A stretch of 64,000 nucleotides of DNA from Hippopus hippopus (GCA_946811185.2 OX328102.1:15563194-15627193); one strand, 5' to 3'; counted from the first letter of the stretch, positions 11,098 to 22,590 are shown. The notes: generated by a model from the sequence alone, not told the origin. Numbers and translations: made by a program.

Positions 11098-11339
11098 TGG
11101 CACAATCCCGGCTTTTAATAACCCTTAGAAAGAAGCTTTTTTTTTTGTTTGTTTTTGTTTTTTATTTGAAATATTGTGAGAAAAAGGGAAAATGCTGATA
11201 ACTAGAATTTTCTTCTTTTTCCACAATGTTTTCTACCATATCAAAGACAAATTTGATAATTTGAGCTACATATGATTTGTCGTTTGCAAGTGCTTTCATT
11301 TGGACAAGTCTACATTTTTGTCGTGCAGTAAAGAGTTAA
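11098..11339. mobile_element. MITE family A, left end damaged
   Basis: The central palindrome-like AAAATGCTGATAACTAGAATTTT, the words CCACAATGTTTTCTACC and CAAAGACAAAT, and the right end GCAGTAAAGAGTTAA match family A. The left end begins inside the terminal repeat at ACAATCCCGG. Confidence 0.6.
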
Positions 11340-11374
11340 ACGCCTTTCACCAACACCTTTGCCATTATTGCCAG

Positions 11375-11510
11375 TTTAGACCAAGATCAGATTTCACAGA
11401 AGATGCAGTCTGATCGTTGATCTACGCTGTCGGCTTTGCTGAGACATTCTGGACGGGGGCAACCTTGAGATTTTTATTTTTGGTCCTATTTCTAGACTGC
11501 CAAAATGCAG
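11375..11510. repeat. MITE family C fragment
   Basis: Contains ACCAAGATCAGATTTCACAG with the partner GCAGTCTGATCGTTGATCTA, followed by the CTTTGCTGAGACATTCTGGA word also found near 33755. Degenerate. Confidence 0.45.
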
Positions 11511-11517
11511 GTTATAT

Positions 11518-11766
11518 ACAGGGTATCTGACTCATGACCTTGTGAATGCGAGTTGCGGCAAACTTTCTTTCCGGTGATTTTTCGCCTACCACCTCCGACG
11601 TATGTGAGAAAGAAGTCAAAGGCTTGAAAAGAAAGTTTTGTCAGTACTGGTGTGAGAAAGCGAGAAAACACATGCGTAGGTGTACTGGCTGTCATGATAT
11701 GAGCTGTTAAAACGGCATTTGCCTCCAATACAAACACAATAAACAAACAAACACAACGACACAACG
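11518..11766 (+). mobile_element. SINE, plus strand, head degenerate
   Basis: The body shares AACTTTCTTTCCGG, CTTGAAAAGAAAG, CAGTACTGGTGTGAGAAAG, GTACTGGCTGTCATGATAT and AGCTGTTAAAACGGC with the complete SINE at 39709-39982 (minus strand). It ends in an AACA-rich tail (AAACAAACAAACAC). The tRNA-like head has decayed. Confidence 0.65.
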
Positions 11767-11807
11767 TGATAACGGTAGCTGGGTCAGCTAACACAGCGCG
11801 TATTCAC

Positions 11808-11945
11808 CGATCATTCTTAACGGCAGTATTAGTCTTATTTTCAAGAACGTTCGCATTTAGAAAGCAACGGATTTCTGATTGGCTAAATCGTTTGCGTTAC
11901 TTTCTCAATGTAGAAGAAGTCTAAGAATGTGATTTAGGATGATGA
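11808..11945. repeat. degenerate MITE related to the one at 35408
   Basis: GTATTCACCGATCATTCTTA at the left and CTTAGAATGTGATTTAGGA at the right resemble the ends of the element at 35408-35600. Both contain a TTTCTGATTGGCTA-type internal word or its equivalent. Confidence 0.4.
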
Positions 11946-12283
11946 GTGACTACGGGGCGAGGATTTCCTTTGCCTCCACATCAGTCATTTGGTTATCCAA
12001 ATTAAAAAAAATAACATGACCTGCCCACAGTCCAACAGCAGCCTCTGAAATTTGACGCATATTCATTTCATGTATATGGAGTCAAATTGTTCAACATTTG
12101 CGTAAGCGTTTTTTTTTTAAATTCAATTACGTATAACCCTTTTTATGGAACGCCTGAGCTGTCTGATACAAAGAGATTTCGTGACATTCAGATATCATTC
12201 TATTATATTGAATACAAGACTGACACCAAACAACAGCTAATCAGTAAAGTATCCATGCTGTCGAAATGGTTGGAAAAAATGAT

Positions 12284-12316
12284 GCACACACACACACACA
12301 CACTCAAACACACGAA
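12284..12316. repeat. (CA)n microsatellite
   Basis: GCACACACACACACACAC followed by imperfect CA units. Confidence 0.8.
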
Positions 12317-12323
12317 CATACAA

Positions 12324-12597
12324 AAACAAGAGGGCCATTATGGCCCAAAAGTCACCCACCTGAGCTTTCTTGACCTAAAAAAATTCATTTCCAAACTCGT
12401 CTGAGATATCAAGACAGACATTTTAGCAAACTTTAATGAGTATTGGACTAAAAAATTGGCTTCTAGAGCTTACACAATTTTTTTCAAATATATGACCCAG
12501 TGACCTAGTTTTTTTCCAGACATGGCCCATTTTCAAACTGGTTCAAGATATCATCAAGACAAAAAGTCTTACTCAGTTTCCTGAGTATTGGACTGAA
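12324..12597 (+). repeat. dispersed repeat starting AACAAGAGGGCCATTATGGC
   Basis: This begins with a GC-rich palindromic word (GGGCCATTATGGCCC) and contains two related blocks (AGTATTGGACT-AAAA-TTGGCT near 12440 and GAGTATTGGACTGAAAAG near 12583). The blocks suggest an internally repeated dispersed element. I recall similar starts in other mollusc sequence, but this was not checked. Confidence 0.4.
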
Positions 12598-12598
12598 A

Positions 12599-12870
12599 AG
12601 CCCCGCCAGGTAGCTCAGTGATTACTGTATCTGACTGGTGACCTGGTGGCTGCGGACTCTCTACCCAGTTGTGGCAAACCGGCGAGTTTTTCTCTCACCT
12701 CTGATGCACGTAAGAAAGTAGTCAGTGGCTTGGAAAGAAAAGTGCTCCTTTACTTACCAGTACCTCACACAATAATCTTCCCAAGCCCCTGGCTGCTTTC
12801 TTGCATAATTATCGTCGATACAATAATCAGCGATGGGAGACGAATGTATCCTGTCGATTAAAAATCACAA
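12599..12870 (+). mobile_element. SINE head with body, chimeric with an inverted body
   Basis: The head reads CCCCGCCAGGTAGCTCAGTG (A box) with a weak B box, then GGCAAACCGGCGAG.. and CAGTGGCTTGGAAAGAAA as in the other SINEs. From about 12755 the sequence matches the opposite orientation of the body (ACCAGTACCTCACACAA, GCCCCTGGCTGCTTTC). The copy is therefore rearranged or two copies are joined. No TSD found. Confidence 0.5.
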
Positions 12871-13220
12871 ATCCTTGGATTGAAATTGGATGAGCTGGGA
12901 GTTTCGATGCGACCACCGTGTGTCAGTTTCAGTACGTTATCGACTAAGCTACCAACTCAGTTAGAGACATGGAGGTAATGAATGAATAACAAATACATGA
13001 ATGAAAGCTTCATAGTTAGCAAAGAAATGATGCTCTTTCAAGGACGGTGACAATATAACTGGAAGGTGTGGAAAGAGTGGAAAGAGTCGTTTGATCAGTA
13101 AACTTTTCATCCAGATCATTTAGGCCGTGTAAAGGGTTTAAAATTATCATTTTAATTCATTACGGTCTTCAACTTTCTAATCTAAGCATCGTTATATAAT
13201 ATATGAGCCACGCTGTGATT

Positions 13221-13451
13221 AAAAGGGGCTTAATGCAACTCCCCGAAGCATTATACCAAGTAAGTAATGAGATAATTACGGATAAATAAAATTTATTTTT
13301 GTCTGACAATCAAATGAACGATGAGGTAGACTGGTCCTTTGACATGCCAAAAATTGACCAATAGCAAAATATTTCGACCCAGGTTAGCCGTCGTGAACTG
13401 CGCAGGCTGATCTGAGTTGATACGTTTTGCAGATACATTAAGCCCCCATTT
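13221..13451. mobile_element. MITE family B
   Basis: The ends are AAAAGGGGCTTAATGCA and TGCAGATACATTAAGCCCCC. Inside lie GGTCCTTTGACATGCC and a CTGCGCAGGCTGATC word shared with the copies near 37150 and 38560. Confidence 0.65.
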
Positions 13452-13807
13452 CACAGTGCGCAACTCATTTCATTATTGATATTTCCAATTCATTTCAAGT
13501 AGATTTAATTCTAAGAGTGAAATTCTAACAATGTATGCATGAGATATTGTAAATTTCGCATATTTTGGTCCGTGGAGTAAAACGTTTTAATAATGTTTCT
13601 GATTTTTAAATCCTTCCACTATATATCATTCAGGAGTAAAAGCCGCTAGCAAGCGCTTGCTGCGCAGCAAGTGCTCGAGTCAATGAACGTCACGGTTGAC
13701 TTGCCGTCACTTTATATAAAGTTGTTTTACCTTCATATAAAGAAATGATAGCTGCATTCATTGACCTTTTATGTTCATGCAAGAAACGCTTGAATTTCAC
13801 GTTACAA

Positions 13808-14000
13808 TATGATAGTTTGCCTGTGTATAATGGAATTATGTTTTTATGTGCATGTCATATTATTATGTTGCAGTCTATGTAATATCAATATGTATGAATA
13901 TGATGGTTTGCCTGTGTATAGTGGAAATATACCTTCATATAATGTTTCTTTATGTGCATGTTATACATGTCGTAGTTTATATAATATCAATATGTGTACA
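13808..14000. repeat. two-copy duplication of about 99 bp
   Basis: ATGATAGTTTGCCTGTGTAT..ATATCAATATGT at 13808 is repeated, diverged, as ATGATGGTTTGCCTGTGTAT..ATATCAATATGT from about 13901. The overlapping reading frames here come from this AT-rich duplication and do not look like protein genes. Confidence 0.5.
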
Positions 14001-14239
14001 TAAAAGAAGAAGCTATATTAAAAGAAAGGGTTTATATCTCCACAAAGAGGCCAAGGTGCTGAACACTAAAAAATTGCCTTCATCCCAAACCATTTTGTGT
14101 TTATATGATAAAATTGTACCTTTATGTAATGGAAAAATATCTGAGTGTCATGAAATACTGTTATATCAGACAGCTCAGGCGTTCCATACCTTATCATCGA
14201 TAGTTTATCAAACTATAGTCATTCTTGTGGCTTCATGAC

Positions 14240-16060
14240 AAATATTACGCCTGGCGGTTACGAGATTGCAAAGGTCAAGACGGATAGAATATGCAATTTG
14301 GGGGTTTATGTCAGTCCACTTCCTTAATCAAGGATATCGCATGATACTTGTCACGTGACTGTGCACGACCTTTGCCTTGTATACATTTGCGCAAAGAACA
14401 AGTAAAGTCGCTTTTGCGACATTAAAAGATATAGACCAGACTGTCCTTCAAGGACAATGCAGGTAAGTAAAACAGACGTCAATAATGATCTAAGGTTCCT
14501 CATAATATGATCCTTGGGCTTATCGTTAGCACGCAGCGGCGAAGTCAAGTCGAGCTCAATGCCTGCAGGCACCATACACGTTATCAGCATAGCTACCACA
14601 AACTTTTCTATTTTAAGGTTTCAGGCTGCCGTCCTAAAAATATTAATAATCTACTCCTGCGTTCTGTCGGCTATATTCACGCAGCAATGAACACTTCCAT
14701 GATCAATATTTGAAAAAAAATTCTTAACTAATAATGTTTATAAAATCATTTCTTTGTCGTGTAGTCACAACTTATATAAGTAGTATACGTTTTAGAATGT
14801 GATCCTTAGCAAATTTTAGGTAGTATGGTTCAAACAACCACCATTTCATGTGGTAATTTCAAAACAGTGTTATTCAGTGTCAATCGATTACAGTACTGTC
14901 AACTTTTTGATTAATTCTATTTGTCGCTGTATGATTTGATTCATGATGTAATTTTCGTCATTCGTACTTGTTCATTATTGTCGTGAATTTTTCTATTTTT
15001 TTTTTTAATCGTCGAAACGCTTGATTCGCCACACTCCTGTTTCGAGATAAGGCGTAGCCAGGAATTTATGAAAGATGGATCCCATGACTACCGCCAGAGC
15101 GGAGGCATACTTGCAAAACTTCATGTTGATACCTCAAGGTTTCCGCCTGGCATCACGCCCAGGAGTGATCGGACATGGACAAATAAAGTCCACTCCGAAA
15201 TTTTGTAATTGAAGCAAACCCCATGAATATTGATAAACTTTGCAAACAAAAGCTACATGTCTTTTTTTTTTTTTCACCGGTAATCTACTGTTTACTGGAA
15301 TATTAGGAAACAAATGATTCGTAAAATGAATTTTGATTATTTTCTCATAAATAATGCAAAGTTTAGCAATTCTGCATTCAAGTCAATGCTGCATTTCATA
15401 TTGATGTTAATCGCCTGATTACAATTGTTTTGAACAGTGTAACTAACATTAATCATAACTTGCAAATTTTCTGACAGAACACACGTTCAGAATCAACGAT
15501 ATACGAAGTCACCTGTTACAGCACAGTACTCCTACGTCCAAAATTTAGCCGACAGCCATTTCCGTTCACTTCAACTGTCCAACTGGAATGTCGATGCAGA
15601 GCCAAGTTTTATTTTCCTTCATATTTTAAAATCAAGCAGTTATCCGTGATCTTTTGTGAACATTTTTTTTTAATTTTCCATTCCGAACGATCGTCTGTGC
15701 CGTAGAAGTGATTTGCTGTCACTCATGGAAATTCACACACGTATATACATGTTCATTTTTGAGATAATTATTAATTTACCAACTGTTCTATGGAGATACT
15801 GTTCATACAATAATTATACTAAAACGAAACTTACGATCGATTGCTTTTGAGATAAATTTTCACAAAACTTGTACTGAACAAAAAAAATCATTGAATCGCC
15901 AAAGTCTCGCCAAATCATTTTTCGACTGGTTATCCAGAATTCTATTTCAATACCCCAAATATATGTCAGATTCTGTACAAACGATACATAAATAGGTGCA
16001 CTATTGAGTTTTTGTCGCTAAAAACTCAGAAGATCAGCTTTATTGCATGAGAGCAGTATT
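14240..16060. other. no gene recognised; one GC-richer patch
   Basis: Mostly AT-rich with no exon supported by splice signals. A GC-richer patch at about 15010-15190 contains a 46-codon frame from 15068 and the distant complementary words CACTCCTG and CAGGAGTG, but nothing I can name. The remainder holds A/T runs only. Confidence 0.4.
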
Positions 16061-16066
16061 TAGTGA

Positions 16067-16295
16067 GTAACTCTTTACCAAACGACAAGATTTCGGACTG
16101 GTCCAAATTCAAAGCATTTGCAGACGACAAATTAAATGTTGCTAAAAGGATTATTTCTCTGTCTGATAGGACAGAAAACATTGTGAGAAAAGGAGAAAAT
16201 GCTGGTAACCAGCATTTTTTCCTTTTCCAACAATGTTTTCAAAAGCTTTCTTTTTTAGGGTCGTTAACAGTCGGGATTGTGTGGTAAAGGGGTAA
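16067..16295. mobile_element. MITE family A
   Basis: The ends are CTCTTTACCAAACGACA and TTGTGTGGTAAAGGGG, flanked by GTAA on both sides. The central palindrome is GAGAAAATGCTGGTAACCAG with its partner. Close in structure to the copies at 521 and 30990. Confidence 0.7.
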
Positions 16296-16590
16296 CTTGT
16301 TTATTGCATGAGCACATTGTTTTTTTGATAGGTGATCAGTCACCACAGACTATAGAGGCTAACCTGTGTCCCAGCACCAAACATCCCAAATAAACAGTCT
16401 TAGCTCTAAAGTTTAACCTTTTCACTGCCAGTTGGGAGAGAATAAAAGTGATAACTCGATTTCAAAAGACACTGACAGACATACAGTCAGACACACAGAC
16501 AAACCAATTCAGAGATATGAAACAGATAAGAATAATAGAGAAGACCAACAGCAGTTCGAGAGATAGATGTACATATACAGTATGCTCTGT

Positions 16591-16805
16591 GAAAAGGGGG
16601 AAATGGGGTTAAATGCATCTACAAGAAGTATAGACCAATCTCAGACTCCGCAGTCCACTAATGGGTGACAACGTTTTGCTATTGGCAAAGTTTCTGCATG
16701 TCCAAGGACCATTCTACCTCAAGATTCAGTCGATTGTTAGCCAAACTGAGTTTAATGGACCCATAAATATGTAATGACTTCCTTGGTATAATGCATCATA
16801 AAGAT
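16591..16805. mobile_element. MITE family B, degenerate
   Basis: The left end is GAAAAGGGGGAAATGGGGTT and the right part is CTTCCTTGGTATAATGCATC. The internal words GCATGTCCAAGGACCATTCT and GATTCAGTCGATTGTTA match the family. Confidence 0.55.
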
Positions 16806-17003
16806 ATGATTGATTTCGAAGCAGCATATTGGCTGACTGCGGCTAAAAGATTTTGTTGCAAGGCTAGAGATAGATTGTGGATTCAGACACCGCCACCAAA
16901 TATCCGCCAAGTAAAAATAACTCATGATTACTGTCGTATTTGTCCATTTTTTTTTCTCTATTATTTTCGAAAATTGTTTCAAGTGAATAGCGAGTGCATT
17001 TAT

Positions 17004-17158
17004 AAGGGATGAATGCATATTTTTGTGTTGCCATCAGGAAATAAAATGCAAGTGTTTAATCACTTGGTTCAACATAACTCCCGTGTTATCTGCCATGTAA
17101 ATAAGGCAATTGCATTTTATTTCTCATCGGTAACAAAAAAATATGCTCTCACCCCTTA
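17004..17158. mobile_element. short MITE with 47-bp inverted ends
   Basis: AAGGGATGAATGCATATTTT at the left pairs with AAATATGCTCTCACCCCTT at the right, and the pairing continues inward through GGAAATAAAATGCAA and TTGCATTTTATTTCTC. The span is only 155 bp, so nearly all of it is stem. Confidence 0.65.
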
Positions 17159-17690
17159 AAGAGAAACATGATGTACGTTAACAGTCAGGTAACAGACGCA
17201 GTTGTTTCAAGATCAGACTGCAAGTTTTGCGCAGCATTAATATATGATCATCTGTCCGCAAGAACCACCTACATGTATCGCCCGTGGCAGACAAAGGCAT
17301 GATATTAGATTGTGATCAATTTCAATAGTGCGGTAGCTATGATATTCAAATAGGCTTTCTTTCAAATACTCTTTTTCTCTCTTCATCCTCTAGATTTGCT
17401 TTATGTTCAGAATAAAACATTGTTAGAGTTTAGTTTTTGAATTGAAATTAGTAGAGGTAGGCTGCAATTATAAAGTGTATCAAATTAACAAAGATCGGAC
17501 AGCGTGCAATGTCTAATCTGATCTTTGTATATTTCAGTAAAAGCAATGTCTAAGCTGATCGTTGTATATTTCAGTAAAAACAAAGATGCAGTTGTCATGC
17601 GCAGGCTAACAACATATTTTCACGGTTTGCGCAACCAGAATGATTTATTTAATTGACCAAGATTCAATTTCTACCCCAGTTTAACGGAAC

Positions 17691-18047
17691 ATGGAAGGGC
17701 GTAGCAGTCTTCGAATTTTTCAAAACTGTTTTCGGTTTTTCTTTCTTTTTTTGATTTTGATCATTTCAACTGAAGTCAATCACAAAGTCTCGGCTATGAG
17801 AGGATTTTATTTCGGAAAGACAATTCAGTCGGCGAGTACTGTTCGAACCATACGAAGTTTTGCTGGAGTGAGTCTAGAAGAATGCGCTGATGAATGTCGA
17901 AAGCGAGCACACTGTCATTATGTGCACTACCTTACAAGGTTTAAAGTGTGCTATATCTTAAATGCTACTGGTCGCAATGAAGACTTTGAAAATTCGTACG
18001 AAGACAAGAACGGAGCTGTTGTTGGAGTAAAGTCGAAATGGATGACG
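17691..18047 (+). CDS. first coding exon of a secreted PAN/Apple-like protein
   Basis: The exon encodes 119 residues. Residues 1-36 form a likely signal peptide, with a hydrophobic run FFFLFLILII near 17-26. The rest resembles a PAN/Apple module: SFAGVSLEECADECRKRAHC at 56-75, then a fourth cysteine at 87 (Cys65, 69, 75, 87). Such modules bind proteins or carbohydrates outside the cell. A strong donor GTATGT follows ACG at 18048, so the frame past that point (to 18110) is intron. I found no matching second exon before the opposite-strand gene that begins its 3-prime end at 18658. The gene therefore either continues further away or is truncated. Domain and signal peptide are read by eye. Confidence 0.6.
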
Positions 18048-18657
18048 GTATGTATCTTTTGTCAGTCTGTCTGTATCACTGTCCTTAATTTTGTCTGGTG
18101 TATTTATTGATATCATATGGAGCGCAACATGGGAAAAGGGTCATTCGGACATATTTTATCGAAATTTATTTTTTCATCGATTCTGAAAATAGAGACTTTT
18201 CTGAACTAAATGGTGTTTATTTTGTCCTCTAATCTTCACTATATGATGAGCTATGGCTTATTGTTTATGATAACACCATTTCGGATATTTAAGAAACGGC
18301 GACGTCAAATTGACGTTACTTAGCTGTAAACGTCATCTTCTGAACTATACATCGCCGTCTACTCTTCACCGCTTTGTTTGAAACAAACATCTACTCCTAC
18401 CTCTGTTACCTACGTTCCTAATGATGTGGAAACATTTCATGAAAAATTAAATCTGTTTAGTCTTGAAAAGTATCAATCAAACATCATAAGTATGATAAAA
18501 CTTTCACATATTTATTTGACTTTTAACGATTGATGAAGTGTGAATGATTAAAAAAACAATAAAGAAAATAAGTTTTAAAAAGTTCAAATTATGAAAACAA
18601 CGGTTCTAAATTTCATTCGTAACGCACACATTAGAGTTCCAATAGAGAGTCACAGAA

Positions 18658-21399
18658 TTACTGTTCCGTAATGTCAGTGAGTGCGGGGCAGGTAATATCC
18701 TTGAAAGGTGCGCGCACAAAAGGTCGAACATTTTGAAACAAGTATTTCTGTCTTTCTCTGCTAAGACCTGCTGGCTGAAGTTGCTCTGGATATGACCCTA
18801 CAGGTATATCATCGGTCGACTTCAACAGCTTTATCCTTCTTTCTTCTCCTGCCGATCTCTCCTTTACAAACACAGACGTTTTGTCCGCAGCCGTCACTCT
18901 GAAAGAGTGAAATTTCTGGATACCGTTCAGAGGCCGAAAATATCGCTTTAAGTATGTCTTCCAATCGTACCTGAAAGAGAAGATTGATACTGTTGACTGA
19001 GTAAGTCCATTCATTCATGTGCACAAAATCAATTGCTGTAACATTAATTGCTTATATTTGGAAATTAGAATATGCATAAACCGTTTAATTAAACAAAATG
19101 TCTTACCAAATCCACTCCTGTTCTCCATTGGGCTTACTGAATAGCACTGGGAAGTTGTGTGTCGAAGATTTCTCAACTAATTCAGCAAACTGTTGCAGAC
19201 AGTCACAGTCCGAACGTCGATAAAGCTTCTTTATCCTTCCGAAACCACCATCAATCAGACACCCGAAAATAATACTTTGACAATCATCTCAGTACCAGTC
19301 AGTTCAACAATGAGCTTAAAGCGAAACGGATAATTTATCGCTTCAAAAAGTAATTTAAGATTTCAAAGTTTATCTTACTTGTTCGATAAAATGACACATA
19401 TGACATCTAGGGTACTAAATTTGACTTACTTTGTATGACCAGGTATTGCCATTAACAAAACAATCTCTGTGTTTAAGTCCTGGTGTATCCTCCATAGCAA
19501 ATATGCTATAACAAATCTGTTCTTATTTTGAGCTGTAATAAAATGAAATATAATTTGTTTTGAAAAGTTTTGTGAACAAAGAAATTTAACTTTAAAGAGA
19601 CAGGGAGATGCACTTTGAAATCGTGTGGTTTTATTTCAAATGTACTTACGTGAGAGGCCATGGGTTCTAAAAGGTTGAAATAGTTAAGCAGTTTCGTAAT
19701 TACATGTATAAATATACTCGTAATACTTACATCCACAATTATCTGCGTGAAGCACACATCTTTTCTCTCCAAAGCTACGTCTAAAGAGACAATGGTGCAC
19801 CATACTGATAACAGAGTTCGGCCCATGTGTTCCATTACCATCAGCATCTGGAACAAAATACATTTTGTGAGTTTGTGTATGTGTGAAATCTTACGTTGTT
19901 AAAACTTAAACTGCCGAATAGATTTATTGGGCATCACAAATAGTGAAAACCAAAATAAATAAATTTGAAAGTTCTTTTTTGCATAGAAAAAATTCACCGT
20001 ATTGGACAGCGTAGATCTAAGATCAGACTGCACATTCTGTGCAGCCTAGTCTTCATCTTCACTTTCCGCAAAAGCAGGCTATTTTGAGCTTGATAGTATC
20101 ATGTTCAGCACACCACTTACATTACGGTACGAGTACTGGTTAAGTTTTCCAGGAAGCAATCATCGAGAATGATTAATGTGAGTTGTAAGCACTTGTTTCA
20201 TAATCTATGTTAAATAACTATGTTTAATTAAATCTATAGAAAAAAGTGTGTACGCAGACCTATTGACTGATCTTCGTCAATAATGTAGTTGAATTGCTCA
20301 TCAGTCGAGTCGATGCGCACTCCAAAAAGTTGAGCTTTCTAGCTGATACAAAGTAGAGCGGTCCCATCTGGTTACTATGGTTCGGAATCAACACGTTTTT
20401 GCTATAATCGAATGTGTAATGGACCTGAAAATATATAAGATGTCATGTAAGAATATTTTTTGTGCAGTGTTATATTCTTTGTGAACAAGAAGCAGCAATT
20501 ATGACGATAAACGGAAAAAAGACCGAGCCTCAGGTATAATTCATTTGCCCGCTTTAGCTTACCTTTGTCAATTCCGAACTCAATGGTGGTATTGGGCCTG
20601 GCTGGCGGTCGTGATCACTCATGTCATTTCTTGCATCGGTTATTGATGATAAGTATTGCTTCCGTTCTGCTTGTGAATCCTGAAAAATCATGTAATCTAT
20701 CTAATGTCGCGAAGTAATTACAAATAAATGGAGTACATGCTATTTTATTCTGAAAGGCTAACTCGAAAAAAAAAAAAAAAAAATGGTTTTATATTCTCAT
20801 TTGGAAGACGAAAAGAGAGCAGTAGAAGATAACTACTTTTGTTTTTCTGTCGTATTTGTCAGTTCTTAGTATTTCCCATCATTATATTACTTCTTTAAGA
20901 TCTAAACAAAGAAAGCCTTTGTGTTTTCGAAAATATGTATTTTGTAAGCCCGACTAAATATAAATATACCTGTATGTGTAAGGTGAGAGAGGTGGAAGCT
21001 TTCAATTTTTCTTGCTCTATAACAGCATCAGCTATTTTCTTACTTAAAAGTTCACACTTGTGACAGACGTCTTGTTTTGGTGTCATAATCTTGATGTGTG
21101 GAAGACACTGTGACCATATGTTTTTGAACGACGATACACTGAGCTGTCTTGTACCAAGCTCGTGACAAGCTTGAAGATACATGGTACAATTTCTTTTTTT
21201 GTCAGACAAGAAGGTAAAAAAACTGGCGCTTCGTCTCCTTGACCACGAGGTGCTGCAGGCACAGGTAAGCCATTACTATCGGCATACCACACTATCTAGT
21301 CAACACAGTACCATGCCTCCTCGTACTTAATGGCATTGACCGGTCTCATTCCTGTATTACCATGAACACGTGGCAGTAGTAATAGCGTCTCTTTACTTG
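18658..21399 (-). pseudogene. decayed multi-exon DUF7869-like gene
   Basis: On the minus strand, fragments joined by GT-AG introns read as one protein family: 21399-20970, 20679-20563, 20424-20260, 19847-19731, 19532-19430, 19274-19107 and 18970-18658 (stop). Hallmarks are LPVPAAPRG and FLPSC, then CLPHIKIMTPKQDVC, VHYTFDY, LHADNC and QNKNRFVIAYLLWR. I recall these as a dispersed animal family with a DUF7869 domain, perhaps transposase-derived with an RNase-H-like fold (inference). Three lesions break it: an in-frame TAG near 21296, a frameshift in an A7 run near 21192, and a one-base loss near 20340. Splice phases otherwise match at every junction. The 5-prime part is missing beyond about 21400, where the viral-type repeat modules start. 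Confidence 0.72.
19975..20095. repeat. MITE family C fragment inside an intron
   Basis: ATTGGACAGCGTAGATCTAA with AGATCAGACTGCACATTCTG and TTCATCTTCACTTTCCGC matches family C. It lies in the intron between the exons at 20260 and 19847 of the decayed gene. Confidence 0.5.
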
Positions 21400-21439
21400 T
21401 AAACAAAGATGACGTAATCGGCGGTAATCTTGACCTACT

Positions 21440-21800
21440 TTCGGCCATTGTGTTACTATATTTAGTAACTCATTTGCATATAAGGAATTGTTGGTGTGTC
21501 ATGGGTATTCGCGGCGGATATGGTGAGTCCGCCATTTTGGATGAGGATCGGCCATATTGGATAAGCCATGGTGGATTAGGATCAGTATACAGAGCTGACG
21601 TGTATACCTCGTGCTGGTAAGTACTCGCGGGCATTGAGGGTCAGGCCCTTTCTTTACCAGACGATAAGTAAGTAAATAATTCACCTGCAGTGCCCAAAGT
21701 ATGGATAGGGATCGGCCATGTTGGATCAATATACAGAATTGACGTGTATATTTCGTTGAGGGTCAGGCCCTTTCCATACCAGACGATCAATAAATAAATA
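21440..21800. repeat. repeated upstream modules of the virus-like element
   Basis: The module GTATACAGAGCTGACGTGTA..GCGGGCATTGAGGGTCAGGCC at 21577-21655 recurs shortened at 21725-21785 and again at 22909-22985. CTATATTTAGTAACTCATTT at about 21456 recurs at about 22623. Words like GCCATTTTGGATGA are also shared with 22.6-22.8 kb. I read these as decayed regulatory or terminal modules of the element that continues to 29 kb (inference). Confidence 0.5.
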
Positions 21801-21903
21801 AATGAATTTACCTCTCTCCAATGTGCACTCCTCAAGGTCCAACTCTCAAATGAGACATTTAGTCCAGAACAGAGTCTAAAGTAGAATGATGCGCATGCGC
21901 GAA

Positions 21904-21952
21904 GCTATATTTAGATATGTGATCATCAACTATATTTAGAGTCATTACATCA
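21904..21952. repeat. left copy of a 49-bp perfect inverted repeat
   Basis: This 49-bp stretch, starting GCTATATTTAGATATGTGAT, is the exact reverse complement of 25137-25185. The pair brackets about 3.2 kb upstream of the PC4-like gene. Confidence 0.85.
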
Positions 21953-21975
21953 GCTATAATAGGGAAGATCCGAAC

Positions 21976-22205
21976 AATGGTCTTTTGTTAATGTCACCAT
22001 ACTGTCTGGTTTTGTTTATTTGGTGACGGAAGCACGAACAATGGTCTATTCAACTGTCAAAGTTAATCCCCTAACAAAGGCCCACAAGGCAGAACATTGG
22101 TCTTTTGTTAATGTCACTATACTGTCTGGCTTTGTTTATTTGGTGACGGAAGCACGAACAATGGTCTATTCAGCTGTCAAACTTAATCCCTTTTCAAGTC
22201 ATTAA
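21976..22205. repeat. 122-bp tandem duplication
   Basis: TGGTCTTTTGTTAATGTCAC..TGACGGAAGCACGAACAATG..CTGTCAAA is present twice, about 122 bp apart, and a partial third copy lies at 23283-23347. The reading frame across it is repeat-derived. Confidence 0.7.
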
Positions 22206-22350
22206 CGTGTCTGGCTTCTGTTAACATAGGACCGGAAGATCAGACAATAGCTTATACCCCTAAAACGGATTAAAATTGGACCTATCAGAATCAGGGATTT
22301 TCGACCAATCAGGGAGTTGATTCAATCCAAAATAGGGTCCAGACGTAAGT

Positions 22351-22590
22351 ATGGGATCATTCTTCAAGATGAAGTTTACCTTATCATATCACACATTGGA
22401 GAAGCATTTGTATCATCCAGAATATTTTCAGCATGCATCTGTATTTATTAATCAACAGATTATGATGTCAAGTGTCAAATATTGCATCCAAAACCCTACC
22501 GGAAATAAGATCGAAAAAGGAAGACATTATTTTGAAAAACAATTTGATAAGATGATAGGATGGACGGGATATGGTGCTGATTGCTTGTAA
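22351..22590 (+). CDS. unidentified 79-residue ORF, possible element gene
   Basis: I do not recognise this protein. It has a protein-like mixed composition (EYFQHASVFINQQIMM near 24-39, IEKGRHYFEKQFDKMIGWTG near 54-73), no signal peptide and no membrane segment. The leader upstream (ATCCCTTTTCAAGTCATTAA, then GTGTCTGGCTTCTG and a CAATAGCTTATACCCCT word) resembles the leader of the BIR gene near 26113-26172. That shared leader is the main reason to think it belongs to the same element. It may be a truncated piece of a longer gene, or chance. Confidence 0.3.
   Translation: MGSFFKMKFTLSYHTLEKHLYHPEYFQHASVFINQQIMMSSVKYCIQNPTGNKIEKGRHYFEKQFDKMIGWTGYGADCL

Noticed and set aside
13809..14238. 130-codon and 64-codon overlapping frames
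   Set aside because: AT-rich, low-complexity translation over a two-copy DNA duplication, with no splice or promoter support and no recognisable domain.
18048..18110. C-terminal extension of the PAN-like protein
   Set aside because: It starts at a strong GTATGT donor and reads as intron, so the exon is ended at 18047.
22020..22205. 61-codon frame
   Set aside because: It spans the 122-bp tandem duplication and repeats itself in the peptide.
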